From: Parafilimonas sp.
GTDB lineage: Bacteria > Bacteroidota > Bacteroidia > Chitinophagales > Chitinophagaceae
Length of the DNA stretch: 7,531 bases
Reading direction: 5' to 3'
Assembly: GCA_023251275.1 (NCBI GenBank)
Contig: JAHEZC010000117.1
Coordinates: 1 to 7,531, forward strand
Notes under the pieces: model-generated
Seen by the model: only the letters and a program-made list of their open reading frames with translations
What the model was told of the DNA's origin: nothing
Database searches by the model: none
Translations under genes and position numbers: made by a program
Shown: piece by piece, positions 6,958 through 7,531 of the stretch
Layout of the letters: the number at the start of each line of letters is the position of its first letter
Position numbering within the stretch: the first letter of the stretch is position 1

Positions 6958-7356
6958 ATGGATATACGAAGACGATTAAAAGCGCATCCGCAGGTACATA
7001 CCGGTGCATTGAATGATATATTATTCATATTACTATTATTTTTCTTAATTGTATCAACGCTTGCCAACCCAAATGTGATAAAAGTGAACAATCCAAAGGG
7101 TCAGAAAGATACCAAGGTAAAACAGCATATTGTTGTTTCGATTGACAAGGATCAGAAAATCTATATCGGCCAGAAGCAAATAGATGAAAACAGGCTTGAC
7201 AGTATTTTAAAATATGAAGTAAACAGAATACGACCGCTTCTTGACACACCTTCTGTCGTTATTAATGCGGATACGATCTCATACTACGGACAGGTATTTC
7301 GTATCATGCAATCTGCAAAGCGAGCAGGAGCAAAGGTTGTAGCGAATGTGAAATGA
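6958..7356 (+). CDS. exbD: ExbD/TolR-family biopolymer transport protein
   Basis: The protein has 132 residues from the ATG at 6958, starting MDIRRRLKAH. The basic start is followed by HTGALND with the essential membrane Asp20, one membrane helix (about 19-37, DILFILLLFFLIVSTL), and the conserved NPNVIKVNNPKG. A periplasmic domain of about 95 residues ends AGAKVVANVK. It works as the dimer inside the ExbB ring, coupling proton flow to movement. A GTG at 6910 would add 16 residues, but that stretch is encoded by the heptamer repeat array and has no family resemblance, so ATG 6958 is the better start. No Shine-Dalgarno site is visible. Bacteroidota ExbB-ExbD operons often hold a second exbD and tonB next; here the following 175 bases are non-coding, so any such genes lie beyond the window or elsewhere. 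Confidence 0.9.
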   Translation: MDIRRRLKAHPQVHTGALNDILFILLLFFLIVSTLANPNVIKVNNPKGQKDTKVKQHIVVSIDKDQKIYIGQKQIDENRLDSILKYEVNRIRPLLDTPSVVINADTISYYGQVFRIMQSAKRAGAKVVANVK

Positions 7357-7363
7357 TGGTGGA

Positions 7364-7411
7364 AGTCATTCAGTCAATAAGTCATTGAGTAATCAGGTCA
7401 TAAGGTAATTA
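7364..7411 (+). repeat. 8-bp imperfect tandem repeat, AGTCATTN type
   Basis: Six gapless octamers begin with AGTCATTC, AGTCAATA and then AGTCATTG, and decay to GGTCATAA and GGTAATTA. The array starts 7 bases after the exbD stop. It is non-coding and carries stops in several frames. AGTCATT recurs once more at 7464-7470. Function is unknown. Confidence 0.7.
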
Positions 7412-7421
7412 ACTTAATATA

Positions 7422-7442
7422 CTATGGATTAAAAATCCATAG
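7422..7442. repeat. Inverted repeat / hairpin, 9-bp stem
   Basis: CTATGGATT (7422-7430) and AATCCATAG (7434-7442) are perfect reverse complements around AAA. No T run follows on the + strand (AGGTTAAAATAC), so it is not an ordinary terminator for exbD. It is the first of three hairpins in a row. Confidence 0.65.
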
Positions 7443-7455
7443 GTTAAAATACAGT

Positions 7456-7496
7456 TGACTGAAAGTCATTTGAACTTGCTGTAAACAGCATTCAAA
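7456..7496. repeat. Two adjacent hairpins at the right edge
   Basis: TGACT/AGTCA (7456-7460 and 7464-7468) pair around GAA. Directly next to it, TTTGAA (7469-7474) pairs with TTCAAA (7491-7496) and TGCTGT (7477-7482) with ACAGCA (7485-7490), a stem of about 12 bp with a 2-base bulge (CT). A further short palindrome, AACT-GAA-AGTT (7503-7513), repeats the ACTGAAAGT core of the first. The arrangement resembles REP-like palindromic clusters, but no transposase or RAYT gene is visible in the window. Confidence 0.5.
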
Positions 7497-7531
7497 ACTG
7501 TAAACTGAAAGTTCATTAAAACTACTCAAGA

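Noticed and set aside
6874..7411. CRISPR array
   Set aside because: The repeats are 7-8 bp and contiguous, with no spacers, and there are no cas genes; they are simple tandem repeats.
7466..7516. A 16-codon ATG frame on the - strand through the hairpin cluster
   Set aside because: Very short, overlapping inverted repeats, with no ribosome binding site or conservation visible.

Overview
The window looks like chromosomal DNA from a member of the Bacteroidota, most likely a Chitinophagaceae-like soil or water organism. The grounds are the family features of the proteins (an ExbD with the HTGALNDILF-type start, and a class A penicillin-binding protein with the long linker common in this phylum), starts without clear Shine-Dalgarno sites, promoter -7 boxes of the TAnnTTTG type, and short-period repeats between genes. 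The genus is inference; no rRNA or marker gene is present.

Layout. (1) 2-727, + strand: the C-terminal part of a sialate O-acetylesterase-type SGNH esterase whose 5' end lies outside the window, followed by a strong hairpin terminator (748-793). (2) 859-3231, +: a complete class A penicillin-binding protein with GT51 glycosyltransferase and transpeptidase domains. (3) On the - strand, converging on it: a magnesium-translocating P-type ATPase of the MgtA type (3455-5968). Its stop codon overlaps, as ATGA, the start of a previously unlisted 45-residue basic, heptad-patterned small ORF (3321-3458). (4) 5969-6174: a 206-bp divergent intergenic region with palindromes around the presumed mgtA promoter. 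(5) 6175-6870 and 6958-7356, +: exbB and exbD, the proton-channel and periplasmic parts of an energy-transducing ExbB/ExbD(/TonB) complex. They are separated by an 87-bp spacer filled with 7-bp tandem repeats. (6) 7357-7531: a non-coding tail with an 8-bp imperfect tandem array and a cluster of three hairpins, cut by the window end.

The genes form no single pathway. All concern the cell envelope or what crosses it: glycan de-acetylation, peptidoglycan synthesis, Mg2+ uptake, and energising outer-membrane transport. The genes themselves are ordinary. The least explained elements are the small ORF coupled to mgtA, the two repeat arrays with different periods in and after the exbB-exbD operon, and the hairpin cluster at the right edge. 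I see no evidence of a defence system, CRISPR array, complete mobile element or RNA gene.
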